DNA of 64,000 nucleotides from the NCBI RefSeq assembly GCF_029892445.1, contig NZ_JARXVJ010000001.1, positions 1,860,001-1,924,000 on the forward strand, read 5' to 3'. Below, piece after piece: positions 45,208 through 54,715 of the stretch. Numbering within the stretch: position 1 is the first letter of the stretch; each line of letters begins with the position of its first letter. This DNA is from Chryseobacterium sp. H1D6B (GTDB taxonomy: Bacteria; Bacteroidota; Bacteroidia; Flavobacteriales; Weeksellaceae). The notes under the pieces are model-generated. The model had not been told where the DNA came from. It saw only the letters and a list, made by a program, of their open reading frames with translations, and made no database searches. The position numbers were made by a program, and so were the translations under genes.

Positions 45208-45726
45208 ATGAGACACGGTAAAAAATTCAATCACTTAGGAAGAACTGCTTCTCACAGAAGTGCTTTACTTTCTAATATGGCTTGTTCTCTAATTGAGCAT
45301 AAAAGAATCAACACTACTGTAGCTAAAGCTAAAGCTTTAAGAGTATATGTTGAGCCTCTATTAACAAAAGCAAAAGAAGATACTACACACAACAGAAGAA
45401 TTGTTTTTTCATATCTTCAAAGTAAAGAAGCAGTTACTGAATTGTTCAGAACTGTAGCACCTAAAATCGCTGAAAGAAACGGCGGTTATACAAGAATCAT
45501 CAAAACTGGTTTCAGACAAGGTGATGCTGCTGATATGGCGCTTATTGAGTTAGTTGATTTTAATGAGCTTTACAATCCAAATGAGGAAGAGAAAAAAGCT
45601 ACAAGAAGAAGCAGAAGACCTGCTGCTGCTAAAAAAGCTGAAGCTGTAGTTGCTGAAGCTCCTAAAGTAGAAGAAAAAGTAGAAGAGCCTAAGGCTGATT
45701 CTACTGAAGAAAAAGCTGGAGAATAA
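45208..45726 (+). CDS. rplQ: Large ribosomal subunit protein L17
   Basis: L17 lies at the base of the 50S near the tunnel exit. The core (residues 1-115) starts [21 protein letters not shown] tail of about 55 residues rich in Ala, Glu and Lys follows ([17 protein letters not shown]), as in many Bacteroidota. It is the last gene of the ribosomal superoperon. Confidence 0.98.
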   Translation: MRHGKKFNHLGRTASHRSALLSNMACSLIEHKRINTTVAKAKALRVYVEPLLTKAKEDTTHNRRIVFSYLQSKEAVTELFRTVAPKIAERNGGYTRIIKTGFRQGDAADMALIELVDFNELYNPNEEEKKATRRSRRPAAAKKAEAVVAEAPKVEEKVEEPKADSTEEKAGE

Positions 45727-45745
45727 TATTCATTCAGATATATAT

Positions 45746-45777
45746 AAAAAACCGTTCAGACTCTGAACGGTTTTTTT
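45746..45777 (+). terminator. Terminator of the ribosomal superoperon
   Basis: AAAAACCGTTCAG, ACT loop, CTGAACGGTTTTTTT. It also lies at the end of the convergent lipoprotein gene. Confidence 0.9.
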
Positions 45778-45782
45778 ATGCT

Positions 45783-46217
45783 TTATATTTTAGTTCTTTT
45801 TAGCTCTATAATATTGTTGCCCTGCTCAAGATGCAGGCTGTCTCCTTTTACTCTTGCAGTCATATCATCTTTTTTATAGATCGTTTCGCCGTCCTTACTT
45901 TCTTTTTTAGGGAGTGTGAACGTTTTTTTGTTACTGGTGATGGCTACTGTACTTTCTTTTGGATCATTTTTAAAAACTACCTTCACTAATGCTCCATCTG
46001 TTGCTTTATAGACAAAATCTGTCTTTTCCGTTTTCTTCCCATCAACTATTGTTGTTGATGAGTTTACTGAAGAAGAATCTATTTTTCCGTTATTATCAAC
46101 AATTGTTGTTGATGAACTATCAGTTTTGATAATACTTTTATTACCGCTCTCATTTTTTTTACAGCTTATCAATGATAAAGAAATCAATGATACTGTGATT
46201 AAAAAGCCTTTTTTCAT
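45783..46217 (-). CDS. MliC-like lipoprotein
   Basis: The 144-residue product has a lipobox LISC (Cys19) followed by a Ser/Thr/Asp-rich linker with two SSTTIVD units (residues about 35-41 and 53-59). The C-terminal 75 residues (FVYKATDGALVKVVFKND, then GETIYKKDDM) resemble the eight-stranded fold of MliC/PliC, periplasmic inhibitors of C-type lysozyme. The Cys pair of the classical MliC domain is absent, so the assignment is tentative. It is convergent with rplQ and shares its terminator region. Confidence 0.72.
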   Translation of the reverse strand: MKKGFLITVSLISLSLISCKKNESGNKSIIKTDSSSTTIVDNNGKIDSSSVNSSTTIVDGKKTEKTDFVYKATDGALVKVVFKNDPKESTVAITSNKKTFTLPKKESKDGETIYKKDDMTARVKGDSLHLEQGNNIIELKRTKI

Positions 46218-46341
46218 GTTGTTTATTTTTGAATGTTATTTAAAATTAAATATTTTTTATGCTAAACTAAATTTAACTAAATTTAGTAAAAACAAAAAAC
46301 AAACCAATAGCCTGAACTCAAATTCTAAAAATTACACAAAA

Positions 46342-46378
46342 GTGTAATTGACTCTGCTTTGTTTTCTGTTGATATTTG
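46342..46378 (+). promoter_or_regulatory. Shared promoter element upstream of the response regulator operon
   Basis: GTGTAATTGAC (46342-46352), TTTGTTTT (46358-46365) and GATATTTG (46371-46378). The same three blocks at identical spacing recur at 49325-49361. TTG inside the first block and the GAnATTTG block are 20 bases apart, so they can act as -33 and -7, 20 bases before the start codon. Confidence 0.65.
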
Positions 46379-46398
46379 TTCTTAAATAAACAGCAAAA

Positions 46399-47031
46399 AT
46401 GAGCATTTCCATTGCCATAGTAGAGGATGAAAAAAACTACAACAATGCGTTGAAGAAGGTGATCAATTATCAAAATGATATGAGAGTAGTGGCTCAGTTT
46501 TTTGATGGAAATGAAGCTTTGAAAAAATTACCAGATATTTCTCCGGATGTTGTTATGATGGATATTCAGCTGCAAGATATGCTTGGGATTGAAATTATCG
46601 AAAAGCTTAAAAAGCACATGCCGGGAACCCAGTTTATTATGTGTACCAGTTTTGAAGATGATGAAAAGATCTTCAATTCATTAAAGGCTGGTGCGGCAGG
46701 TTATCTTATCAAAGGAGAAAGTATGGATAAGATTCTTTCATCAATTCGTGATGTCTACAACGGCGGAGCTCCAATGAGTTTTTCTATTGCCAGAAAAGTT
46801 TTAAATCATTTTGAAAGAAAAGACGCTGATGTGAAAGGGTTCGATGAACTTACCACGCGCGAAAAGGAAATAGTAGAACTTCTTTCGCAGGGACTTTTGT
46901 ATAAAGAAATAGCCGAGAAGAGTTTTATAAGTATTGATACGGTTAAAAAACATGTCGGAAATATCTATAGAAAACTACAAGTAAATAACAAAGTAGAAGC
47001 AATAAACAAACTTAACCATTTTAAAAACTAA
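46399..47031 (+). CDS. LuxR-family two-component response regulator
   Basis: The receiver domain (1-120) has the acidic pair Glu9-Asp10, the phospho-acceptor Asp55 in MMDIQL and the conserved Lys in LIKGES. The C-terminal LuxR HTH (about 145-205) is ELTTREKEIVELLSQGLLYK followed by EIAEKSFISIDTVKKHVGNI. It is a NarL-type transcription regulator. The cognate kinase is the fourth gene of the run; two unrecognised genes lie between. It begins 20 bases after a promoter-like element repeated upstream of a second operon, which it may control along with itself. Confidence 0.93.
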   Translation: MSISIAIVEDEKNYNNALKKVINYQNDMRVVAQFFDGNEALKKLPDISPDVVMMDIQLQDMLGIEIIEKLKKHMPGTQFIMCTSFEDDEKIFNSLKAGAAGYLIKGESMDKILSSIRDVYNGGAPMSFSIARKVLNHFERKDADVKGFDELTTREKEIVELLSQGLLYKEIAEKSFISIDTVKKHVGNIYRKLQVNNKVEAINKLNHFKN

Positions 47032-47037
47032 GAAACC

Positions 47038-47868
47038 ATGAGAAAAAATGAAGATTTACAGAATCTATTAGGTAAAATTCATCAATTAGTCAATTACAGA
47101 ATAATTGATATTGAAGACTTGAGTACTATCCAAACTTTTTGTAATGAAGAAAAAGAAAGAATCGCTACTGGCAGTTTTATTGAATTGATTGAAAAGGATA
47201 AATGGAAAGAGGATAAAATATATGAACAAAGAGATACTGATAGAATCCATTCGGAATCAGCAATACCAATGATTTGGGAATATTTGGGCTTAAATAGCTT
47301 AAATGATAAGTATAAAAGAAGATTAGAGTTATCAAAAGAAGTAGCAGATGATATATTTTTAAGTGTTAATGAAATTGATATCTTCTTGGGAGAAGATGAT
47401 AATGGGCTAATTTTCATGTGTAAATTAAATAAGGGAGCTTCTTTTGAATATTACGTTATAAATAATACACTAAAGAAAAAACCAATATTAGAAGGAGATT
47501 TTAATCATTATAGAACGTCTTATGAAGAAGGTCTTAAGCCAATATTAGATAGATATTTACAAGCTAATTTTGCGACATCTATAAATACAAGAAAATTTAC
47601 TGTAGGAAGCATCTTATACAAAGAGCTTTTAACACAATCAGGAACATATTCTAATATTGTGATTTCTTTTTACCCGGCTATCCATGTCACAGACTATCTT
47701 ACTACAATTAATGTCAAAGGAGCTGCTATTCAGGTTAACTATAGAAGCAGGCTGACATTTGTTATGATTTTAGAATATTATTTAAGTTCACAACGTTATC
47801 AAATAGGAGGAAGTGGAGTTTACGATAGAAATGGGCTTTGTCCTCCACCAGATAATTCAAATTGCTAA
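47038..47868 (+). CDS. Protein of unknown function between response regulator and kinase
   Basis: The 276-residue product has no signal peptide or clear membrane helix, so it is probably cytoplasmic. The first 150 residues are charged and helical. The C-terminal part (residues about 190-255) is beta-rich and ends with GGSGVYDRNGLCPPPDNSNC, containing two Cys. I recognise no family. It is 6 bases after the regulator and 3 before the membrane protein gene. The base composition is more AT-rich than the flanking regulator and kinase, which suggests separate ancestry. Confidence 0.75.
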   Translation: MRKNEDLQNLLGKIHQLVNYRIIDIEDLSTIQTFCNEEKERIATGSFIELIEKDKWKEDKIYEQRDTDRIHSESAIPMIWEYLGLNSLNDKYKRRLELSKEVADDIFLSVNEIDIFLGEDDNGLIFMCKLNKGASFEYYVINNTLKKKPILEGDFNHYRTSYEEGLKPILDRYLQANFATSINTRKFTVGSILYKELLTQSGTYSNIVISFYPAIHVTDYLTTINVKGAAIQVNYRSRLTFVMILEYYLSSQRYQIGGSGVYDRNGLCPPPDNSNC

Positions 47869-47871
47869 AAA

Positions 47872-48471
47872 ATGAGTTTTCTAGATTGTATATATTACAT
47901 TATTATATTTATTAATTTAATTGTTTCCGTAGTTATCAAGAAACTATGGAAACAATATTTTTGGTTATACTTTGGTGTGACTATTTTTATTGAAATAATT
48001 GCCGGTTGTGACATTAGTTTTATTACCACAAGAATATATAATTATTTGGACATATTCTGTATAATTTATTTTGGATGGCTCTATTTTAAGGAAATGAAAA
48101 AAGATAGAATCATAAAAAACCTATCAATATTTTTTATTGCTGCAGGAGTATTATTTATTTGTATCTCTAAAAATAATTATTCAATAATTACAGGATTTTT
48201 ATATTCCATTTTCTTGATTTTTATTTCATTGTTTTGGTTTTATAAAAAGATAGCAGACAAAAACAGAGAAGACAATATAATACAGCTCCGTTTTTTTTGG
48301 ATAAGCAGCTCTTTACTGCTTTGGGCAATTTTCTATATTTTCAGAATGTTTCCAATGTATTTTTTTGTCAAATCTGATTTGCAATTTTCCTATATGTTAA
48401 AAATGACATTCCAAATCATCACAATTATTTCTTATGTACTTTTTGTAAAGGGTTTATTATGTAAAAAATGA
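47872..48471 (+). CDS. Multi-pass membrane protein, possible sensor partner of the kinase
   Basis: The 199-residue protein is hydrophobic throughout, with about six or seven helices and short charged loops (KEMKKDRIIKN, KKIADKNREDN). No enzyme motif is visible. Its stop overlaps the kinase start by four bases (ATGA type), so the two are translated together. The kinase has only one helix and no sensor domain, so this protein may be the separate 7TM-like sensing unit. The DNA is very AT-rich. Confidence 0.78.
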   Translation: MSFLDCIYYIIIFINLIVSVVIKKLWKQYFWLYFGVTIFIEIIAGCDISFITTRIYNYLDIFCIIYFGWLYFKEMKKDRIIKNLSIFFIAAGVLFICISKNNYSIITGFLYSIFLIFISLFWFYKKIADKNREDNIIQLRFFWISSSLLLWAIFYIFRMFPMYFFVKSDLQFSYMLKMTFQIITIISYVLFVKGLLCKK

Positions 48472-49253
48472 GAGAACTACCGTTTGAAATAAAATTCATC
48501 TATGTTACTGCAATTGTATTAATATTAACTTTTGCGGTGTTCATTATTTTTGTTGTATTAAAATATAATAAAAAGCAAATTCTTTATTTAAAAGAAAAAC
48601 AATTAAATGCAGAACACCAAAACCAGCTTCTTCAAAAGGAACTGGAAAAGCAAAAATCAATAGAGCAGGAAAGAGAACGCATCTCTCACGATATGCACGA
48701 TGATCTTGGAGCGGGAATTTCAGCCCTTAAACTTCAGGCAGAATTTCTAAAGCAGAAAGCAAGCGATGAAGAATTGAAAAACGACCTGGATGAACTTCTA
48801 AAAACCTCTGAAGAAATGAATCTTTCCATGCGGGAGATGCTGTGGAGTTTAAACTCAGGAAATGATACTGTAGGCAGTTTTACTGAATATGCTAAAATAT
48901 ATGCAGAAAACTTTTTGAAAAAAACAGCTGTCCAGCTAATTGTTGAAAGTGAAAATGTACTGCATGATACTCCAATTTCTACAGAATTAAGACGCAATAT
49001 GTTTCTCTGTTTAAAAGAAGCTTTAAATAACGCTTACAAACACAGCTTGGCAGATACTGTAAACCTTACGTTCACTCAAAAAGAAAATCAATTTTTGATG
49101 CACATTTCTGATAATGGAATCGGAATGAATAATGAGAAACCTCCTGGAAATGGACTCCGGAATATGAAAAGAAGAATGCATGAACAGGGCGGAAAATGTG
49201 AAATTTCATCTTCAGAAAAAGGAACGTATTTATTTTTTAGAATAAATATATAA
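48468..49253 (+). CDS. Sensor histidine kinase, HisKA_3 (NarL/DesK type)
   Basis: One membrane helix (about 9-31) is followed by a coiled linker, the dimerisation/phospho-acceptor helix RISHDMHDDLGAG (His77 the likely site) and an HATPase_c domain with LKEALNNAYKH (N box), SDNGIGM (G1) and GNGLRNMKRRM. It has 261 residues and no extracytoplasmic sensor domain. It should phosphorylate the LuxR-type regulator at the head of the operon. A terminator follows within 25 bases. Confidence 0.93.
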   Translation: MRELPFEIKFIYVTAIVLILTFAVFIIFVVLKYNKKQILYLKEKQLNAEHQNQLLQKELEKQKSIEQERERISHDMHDDLGAGISALKLQAEFLKQKASDEELKNDLDELLKTSEEMNLSMREMLWSLNSGNDTVGSFTEYAKIYAENFLKKTAVQLIVESENVLHDTPISTELRRNMFLCLKEALNNAYKHSLADTVNLTFTQKENQFLMHISDNGIGMNNEKPPGNGLRNMKRRMHEQGGKCEISSSEKGTYLFFRINI

Positions 49254-49276
49254 TTGATTTCAAAATACTTTTAATA

Positions 49277-49307
49277 AAAAGAGCACTATTTCTAATGGTG
49301 CTCTTTT
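49277..49307 (+). terminator. Terminator of the two-component operon
   Basis: AAAAGAGCACTATT and AATGGTGCTCTTTT pair with one G-U pair around a TCT loop, then a short T/G run. Confidence 0.78.
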
Positions 49308-49324
49308 GTTATAATCACCCTTTT

Positions 49325-49361
49325 GTGTAATTGACCAGCGTTTGTTTTAGGAGGAAATTTG
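49325..49361 (+). promoter_or_regulatory. Second copy of the shared promoter element
   Basis: GTGTAATTGAC (49325-49335), TTTGTTTT (49341-49348) and GAAATTTG (49354-49361) repeat the blocks of 46342-46378 at the same spacing; 27 of 37 bases agree, nearly all within the blocks. It lies 28 bases before the next start codon. Confidence 0.65.
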
Positions 49362-49389
49362 ATGTAACAAAACTTAAAAACTAACCATC

Positions 49390-49713
49390 ATGAAAACTAC
49401 AATCGACAACAGTTTTGAAGATTTCAAAAGTACATTGAATAATAACCATAAGCTGCAGCAGGAATTTAAAGATAATCCTATCCAGGCAGTCAACAGCATT
49501 GAAGTGAAAAATCCGAAAGAAACGGATGTATGGATATATAGATTGGTCGTTTTGACTTTTGGATTTGCCGTTGTGGTCATTATTTCTGGACTCATTGCCC
49601 TTGCTTTAAACAATATTCAGGTCAAAAATGAATTTATAACAATTTTTACGGCTATTTCATCAGGAGCAATCGGTGCTCTGGCAGGACTTCTAGCTCCTTC
49701 TCCTAATAAATAA
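49390..49713 (+). CDS. Small two-helix membrane protein of unknown function
   Basis: The 107-residue product has an N-terminal soluble segment (FEDFKSTLNNNHKLQQEFKD, then NPIQAVNSIE) that resembles short Nif11-like leader helices, then two membrane helices (about 50-72 and 84-103) and a conserved-looking end SSGAIGALAGLLAPSPNK. I remember similar small proteins in varied bacteria, without known function. It is the first gene after the shared promoter element and 19 bases before an interrupted small gene. Confidence 0.75.
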   Translation: MKTTIDNSFEDFKSTLNNNHKLQQEFKDNPIQAVNSIEVKNPKETDVWIYRLVVLTFGFAVVVIISGLIALALNNIQVKNEFITIFTAISSGAIGALAGLLAPSPNK

Positions 49714-49732
49714 AATCTTAAAAATAAAAAGC

Positions 49733-49939
49733 ATGATTAAACTTATTACAAACTATTAATTAGAGTGGAATATAAGCTCTAATACAGGAAAAATCATTTT
49801 AATGTTTAAAGAAGGGGAACCGGAAAAAATGATTGAAGACTTAGATTTTCAGACATTCGCTGCATTAGCAGATGTACTTGGAAAGGGTAAAACTAAATTA
49901 GATGAAAAAGATAATTCAATTTATAATGTAAAGTCATGA
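49733..49939 (+). pseudogene. Small gene with an in-frame stop, or short ORF with downstream start
   Basis: ATG at 49733 opens a frame MIKLITNY followed by TAA (49757-49759), after which the same frame stays open to TGA at 49937-49939 (LEWNISSNTGKIILMFKEGE and on). The complete frame would give 68 codons. The internal ATG at 49802 would give 45 residues (MFKEGEPEKMIEDLDFQTF and on). The stop overlaps the start of the next gene (ATGA), which shows that the frame is a real member of the operon. Either the gene is interrupted or a non-standard start is used. Confidence 0.6.
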
Positions 49940-50505
49940 AAACTATATTTTTTTTATTAGGCGCAGTTTTGATATTTACTTCTTGTGGCAGCCACAAAGC
50001 AACATTAGAAGAGCTGAAAAATACATCTTCCAACTATCAAATGTCATATGATGCTATGCGGAGAGGTTCCATTTTAAATATCGATCACTATGGAAAGATA
50101 AATAAAATTTTGTCAGAAGTACAGCCGGATGCCGCAATAGCTACAACTACAGATGTTACGTCCAAACTTATGGGAAAGCTAAAGTCTGGAGATAGTGTCT
50201 CTGCTGAACAAATGACCAAAATAACAGAAAGCCTGTCGAAACTTGGAGAAAGAACAGCTCCGGTAAATATGCTTAGAGATGCATTGTACAGACTTGAAGA
50301 GCATTGTATCAATTTTGAAAAACAATGTACAGAAGAATTTTATTGGAAGAGCTTTAATATTGTTGTTAATAGTATTACAGAACTCCAAGGCAAAATTTCA
50401 GAGACAGCAAAGAACGAAGCAGATAAAGCTAAAGCTGAGGAAGGAAAAATTAAAAATTTCAGAGCTCTTACACCAGAAGATAGAAAAAAATATGAATTAG
50501 AATAA
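49936..50505 (+). CDS. Helical lipoprotein of unknown function
   Basis: The lipobox FTSC (Cys17) is followed by about 170 mainly helical residues. There are two Cys in RLEEHCINFEKQCTEEFYW and a Lys/Glu/Ala-rich C-terminal third (AKNEADKAKAEEGKIKN). No family is recognised. The start overlaps the end of the preceding small frame by four bases. It is last in the operon and a very strong hairpin follows. Confidence 0.78.
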   Translation: MKTIFFLLGAVLIFTSCGSHKATLEELKNTSSNYQMSYDAMRRGSILNIDHYGKINKILSEVQPDAAIATTTDVTSKLMGKLKSGDSVSAEQMTKITESLSKLGERTAPVNMLRDALYRLEEHCINFEKQCTEEFYWKSFNIVVNSITELQGKISETAKNEADKAKAEEGKIKNFRALTPEDRKKYELE

Positions 50506-50506
50506 T

Positions 50507-50552
50507 TAACAAAATTCTCCTTTGAAAACCTTTTCAAAGGAGAATTTTGTTA
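50507..50552. terminator. Perfect 22-base hairpin terminator
   Basis: Two perfect 22-base arms (50507-50528 and 50531-50552) with a CC loop; the core is CTCCTTTGAAAA / TTTTCAAAGGAG. It starts one base after the lipoprotein stop codon. Confidence 0.8.
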
Positions 50553-50697
50553 TCATAAAGCCGCATGCTCAACATAATAAAACCTCACAATTTAGTATTT
50601 TAAATTATAAGATTGTTGAATATTATATTAACTAAAATTTAACTTGGAATTATTCTATAAAATAGTGCAAATATGATTCAAAAATTTAAAATTTGAT

Positions 50698-50705
50698 TAA
50701 ATTTG
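50698..50705 (+). promoter_or_regulatory. -7 box of eno
   Basis: TAAATTTG matches TAnnTTTG 23 bases before the eno start; no clear -33 element. Confidence 0.4.
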
Positions 50706-50710
50706 TATAA

Positions 50711-52021
<1,311 letters not shown>

Positions 52022-52036
52022 TTGATAATATAAATG

Positions 52037-52068
52037 ACGGCAAACGATATTTTGTTTGCTGTTTTTTT
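52037..52068 (+). terminator. Terminator of eno
   Basis: GGCAAAC / GTTTGCT around an eight-base loop, then a run of seven T. Confidence 0.7.
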
Positions 52069-52104
52069 ATGGAATTTTAGTAAATTTAAAAAAATTATTA
52101 TATA

Positions 52105-53391
52105 ATGTCAGACAACAAAGTTATATTGAATTACGATGGTAATTCTTATGAATATCCTATCGTGGATAGTACTATCGGAGACAGAGGGATAGATATTTCA
52201 AAACTTAGAGACCAAACAGGTTTAATTACTTTAGATTTAGGTTACAAAAATACCGGAGCTACTATCAGCGACATCACTTACTTAGACGGAGATCAAGGGG
52301 AATTGCTTTATAGAGGTTATCCTATCGAGCAGATTGCTGAGAAGTCCAACTTTACAGAAGTAATGTATCTTTTATTAAATGGTGAACTGCCTACTCAAAG
52401 CCAATACACTTCTTTTGAAGGAAACATTAAACAATATAACTTTATTGCAGAGGAGATGAAAAAAATCATCGATGCTTTCCCTCGTTCTGCTCACCCTATG
52501 GGAGTTTTATCTTCTTTAACATCTGCATTAACTGCTTTTAACCCTAAAGCTGTCAATGTAAACTCTAAAGAAGAAATGGACCACGCCGCAGAATTGATGA
52601 TTGCTAAATTCTCTCACCTTTGTGCATGGACATACAGAAAAACCCAAGGACTTCCTCTTAACCACGGAGATAACAGCCTGAACTATGTAGAGAATTTCTA
52701 CAAAATGGCATTCAGATTACCAAACGAGGAATTTGAAGTAAATCCAGTAGTAGTTAATGCTTTAGATAAATTATTAATTCTTCATGCTGACCACGAGCAA
52801 AACTGTTCTACTTCTACAGTAAGAATGGTAGGTTCTGCTCATACCGGTCTTTTTGCTTCTATTTCTGCAGGGGTTTCTGCACTTTGGGGGCCGCTTCACG
52901 GTGGCGCTAACCAGGCAGTAATTGAAATGCTTGAATTAATCGAAAAAGACGGAGGTGACGTTTCTAAATATGTTGCTAAAGCTAAAGATAAAAATGACAG
53001 CTTCCGTTTAATGGGCTTTGGACACAGAGTGTACAAAAACTTCGATCCAAGAGCGAAAATCATTAAAAAAGCGGCAGATGATATCCTTAATGCATTAGGA
53101 ATCCAGGATAAAGCACTGGATATTGCAATGCAGTTAGAAAAAGTAGCATTGGAAGATGAATACTTCATCGAAAGAAAACTTTATCCAAACGTAGATTTCT
53201 ATTCAGGAATCATCTACAGAGCATTAGGAATCCCTACAGAAATGTTTACAGTAATGTTTGCATTGGGAAGACTTCCAGGATGGATTGCTCAATGGAAAGA
53301 AATGAGAATGAAAGGAGATCCAATCGGAAGACCAAGACAGGTATATCAAGGTGCGCAGGAAAGAAATTATATTGACATCGCAAACAGATAA
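52105..53391 (+). CDS. gltA: Citrate synthase
   Basis: It condenses oxaloacetate and acetyl-CoA to citrate. The 428-residue, hexameric-type enzyme has an N-terminal beta domain (VILNYDGNSYEYPIVDSTIG), then the catalytic residues in PLHGGANQAVIEML (His), GFGHRVYKNFDPRA (His) and YPNVDFYSGI (Asp). GGANQ and GHRVY are diagnostic. It has its own terminator. Confidence 0.98.
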   Translation: MSDNKVILNYDGNSYEYPIVDSTIGDRGIDISKLRDQTGLITLDLGYKNTGATISDITYLDGDQGELLYRGYPIEQIAEKSNFTEVMYLLLNGELPTQSQYTSFEGNIKQYNFIAEEMKKIIDAFPRSAHPMGVLSSLTSALTAFNPKAVNVNSKEEMDHAAELMIAKFSHLCAWTYRKTQGLPLNHGDNSLNYVENFYKMAFRLPNEEFEVNPVVVNALDKLLILHADHEQNCSTSTVRMVGSAHTGLFASISAGVSALWGPLHGGANQAVIEMLELIEKDGGDVSKYVAKAKDKNDSFRLMGFGHRVYKNFDPRAKIIKKAADDILNALGIQDKALDIAMQLEKVALEDEYFIERKLYPNVDFYSGIIYRALGIPTEMFTVMFALGRLPGWIAQWKEMRMKGDPIGRPRQVYQGAQERNYIDIANR

Positions 53392-53412
53392 TATTTGTTT
53401 AAAATATAGATT

Positions 53413-53446
53413 AAAATCCCAAGGTTCAGGCTTTGGGATTTTTTGT
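53413..53446 (+). terminator. Terminator of gltA
   Basis: AAAATCCCAAGG / CTTTGGGATTTT with a TTCAGG loop (one G-U pair) and a T run. Confidence 0.85.
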
Positions 53447-53574
53447 TTTTGATAAGATTGTGCTTAGTGGATGTAGAATAATAAATAAAAACTGGATTAT
53501 ATATTTTACAAGATTATATAATATTTGATATAGGAAATTCACTATTTTTACTACAGATAAAAAACTAGTAAACA

Positions 53575-54636
53575 ATGACTTTCGGACAACAGATGTTATT
53601 TTTCTTTAGTGCAATAGGAGCTTTTAACGGGCTTCTGCTGGGGATTTATCTTTTGTTTGTTAAAAAGCTGAAATATATTCCGGATTTCTTTTTAGGACTG
53701 CTTTTGTTAATGCTGAGTATGAGAGTCAGCATTTCTGTGTGTGTCTATTTCTATCCCGATTTACCAAGAATTATCCCTCATTTAGGGCTTTCTGCTCTGT
53801 TTTTTACGGGTCCTGCTCTGTACTATTATATAAAATCATCTTTTCTAAAGGAACAGTTCAACTTTAGAAAATGCAGAGAAACTTTTGGGATTTTAACCTT
53901 AATTCTGGGAACAGCTGGTCTTTTATATTTTGTTGAACCGGATATCTGGGTGGATTATTTTGGAACTTTTATCTATACGGTATGGACTATTTTCGTTTTT
54001 CTATCTATTTATCAATATTATATTTTACAGAGAAAATATTCCAAAAATTCTAATCAGTTCATTCTTCCTGTTTTATTCAGCAATGTCATTATTTTTTTAG
54101 CCTACCAACTCATTTCTACCGGATGGGTTCAGATATATTGTGCAGGCGGAAGTATGGTATTTTCTTTTGTACTGTATGCCAATTTTTTAATTTTATTCAA
54201 TAGAAAATATAATCCGTCATCAATAAAAGGAATAAATAAATATTCCAATAAAAAGATTTCAGATCAGCAGGCAGATAATTTTGTTTTTAAGCTTGAGACA
54301 TTAATGGATTCAGAAGAGCTGTATAGAAATTCCAACTTGAAATTAAGTGATGTTGCAGTGAAAATGAATATTTCAGCCCACCAGCTTTCCCAGCTGCTGA
54401 ATGATAATTTAGGTAAAAGTTTCTCAACCTATATCAATGAGTACAGGATCAATGAAGCGTGTGAAAAAATTGGAAATGGTTCTTATTTGAAAATTGAAGA
54501 GATAGGATATGAAGTTGGATTTAATTCTAAATCGACTTTTTTTTCCACTTTTAAAAAGATAAAAAATACTACGCCTCTTTTATATAAACAAATGCAGATT
54601 CCTTCTAATCCTGAATTTCAGAGTCTAAATTTATAA
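53575..54636 (+). CDS. AraC-family regulator with N-terminal membrane domain
   Basis: Residues 1-215 contain about seven hydrophobic helices, and residues about 235-345 an AraC HTH domain: LKLSDVAVKMNISAHQLSQL in the first half, and IGYEVGFNSKSTFFSTFKKI in the second. The layout matches the regulator at 6527-7579. It is followed 79 bases later by the outer membrane barrel gene, which it may control. Confidence 0.92.
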   Translation: MTFGQQMLFFFSAIGAFNGLLLGIYLLFVKKLKYIPDFFLGLLLLMLSMRVSISVCVYFYPDLPRIIPHLGLSALFFTGPALYYYIKSSFLKEQFNFRKCRETFGILTLILGTAGLLYFVEPDIWVDYFGTFIYTVWTIFVFLSIYQYYILQRKYSKNSNQFILPVLFSNVIIFLAYQLISTGWVQIYCAGGSMVFSFVLYANFLILFNRKYNPSSIKGINKYSNKKISDQQADNFVFKLETLMDSEELYRNSNLKLSDVAVKMNISAHQLSQLLNDNLGKSFSTYINEYRINEACEKIGNGSYLKIEEIGYEVGFNSKSTFFSTFKKIKNTTPLLYKQMQIPSNPEFQSLNL

Positions 54637-54687
54637 TTCCGCACTTCGAAATTTAAACTTCAAAACCGAATTTTTACAGGTCTCTTA

Positions 54688-54695
54688 TACTTTTG
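54688..54695 (+). promoter_or_regulatory. -7 box upstream of the outer membrane protein gene
   Basis: TACTTTTG fits TAnnTTTG, 20 bases before the start codon; no clear -33. Confidence 0.4.
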
Positions 54696-54715
54696 GCTTC
54701 ATAAAATTAAAATTT

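Noticed and set aside
35039-45726. Gly/Asn-rich tail of S3 and Ala/Glu-rich tail of L17 as signs of gene fusion
   Set aside because: Such low-complexity tails are normal in Bacteroidota ribosomal proteins.
47038-48471. Idea that the two genes between regulator and kinase form a toxin-antitoxin or defence pair
   Set aside because: There is no nuclease, toxin or antitoxin motif, and the overlap with the kinase start favours a sensing role.
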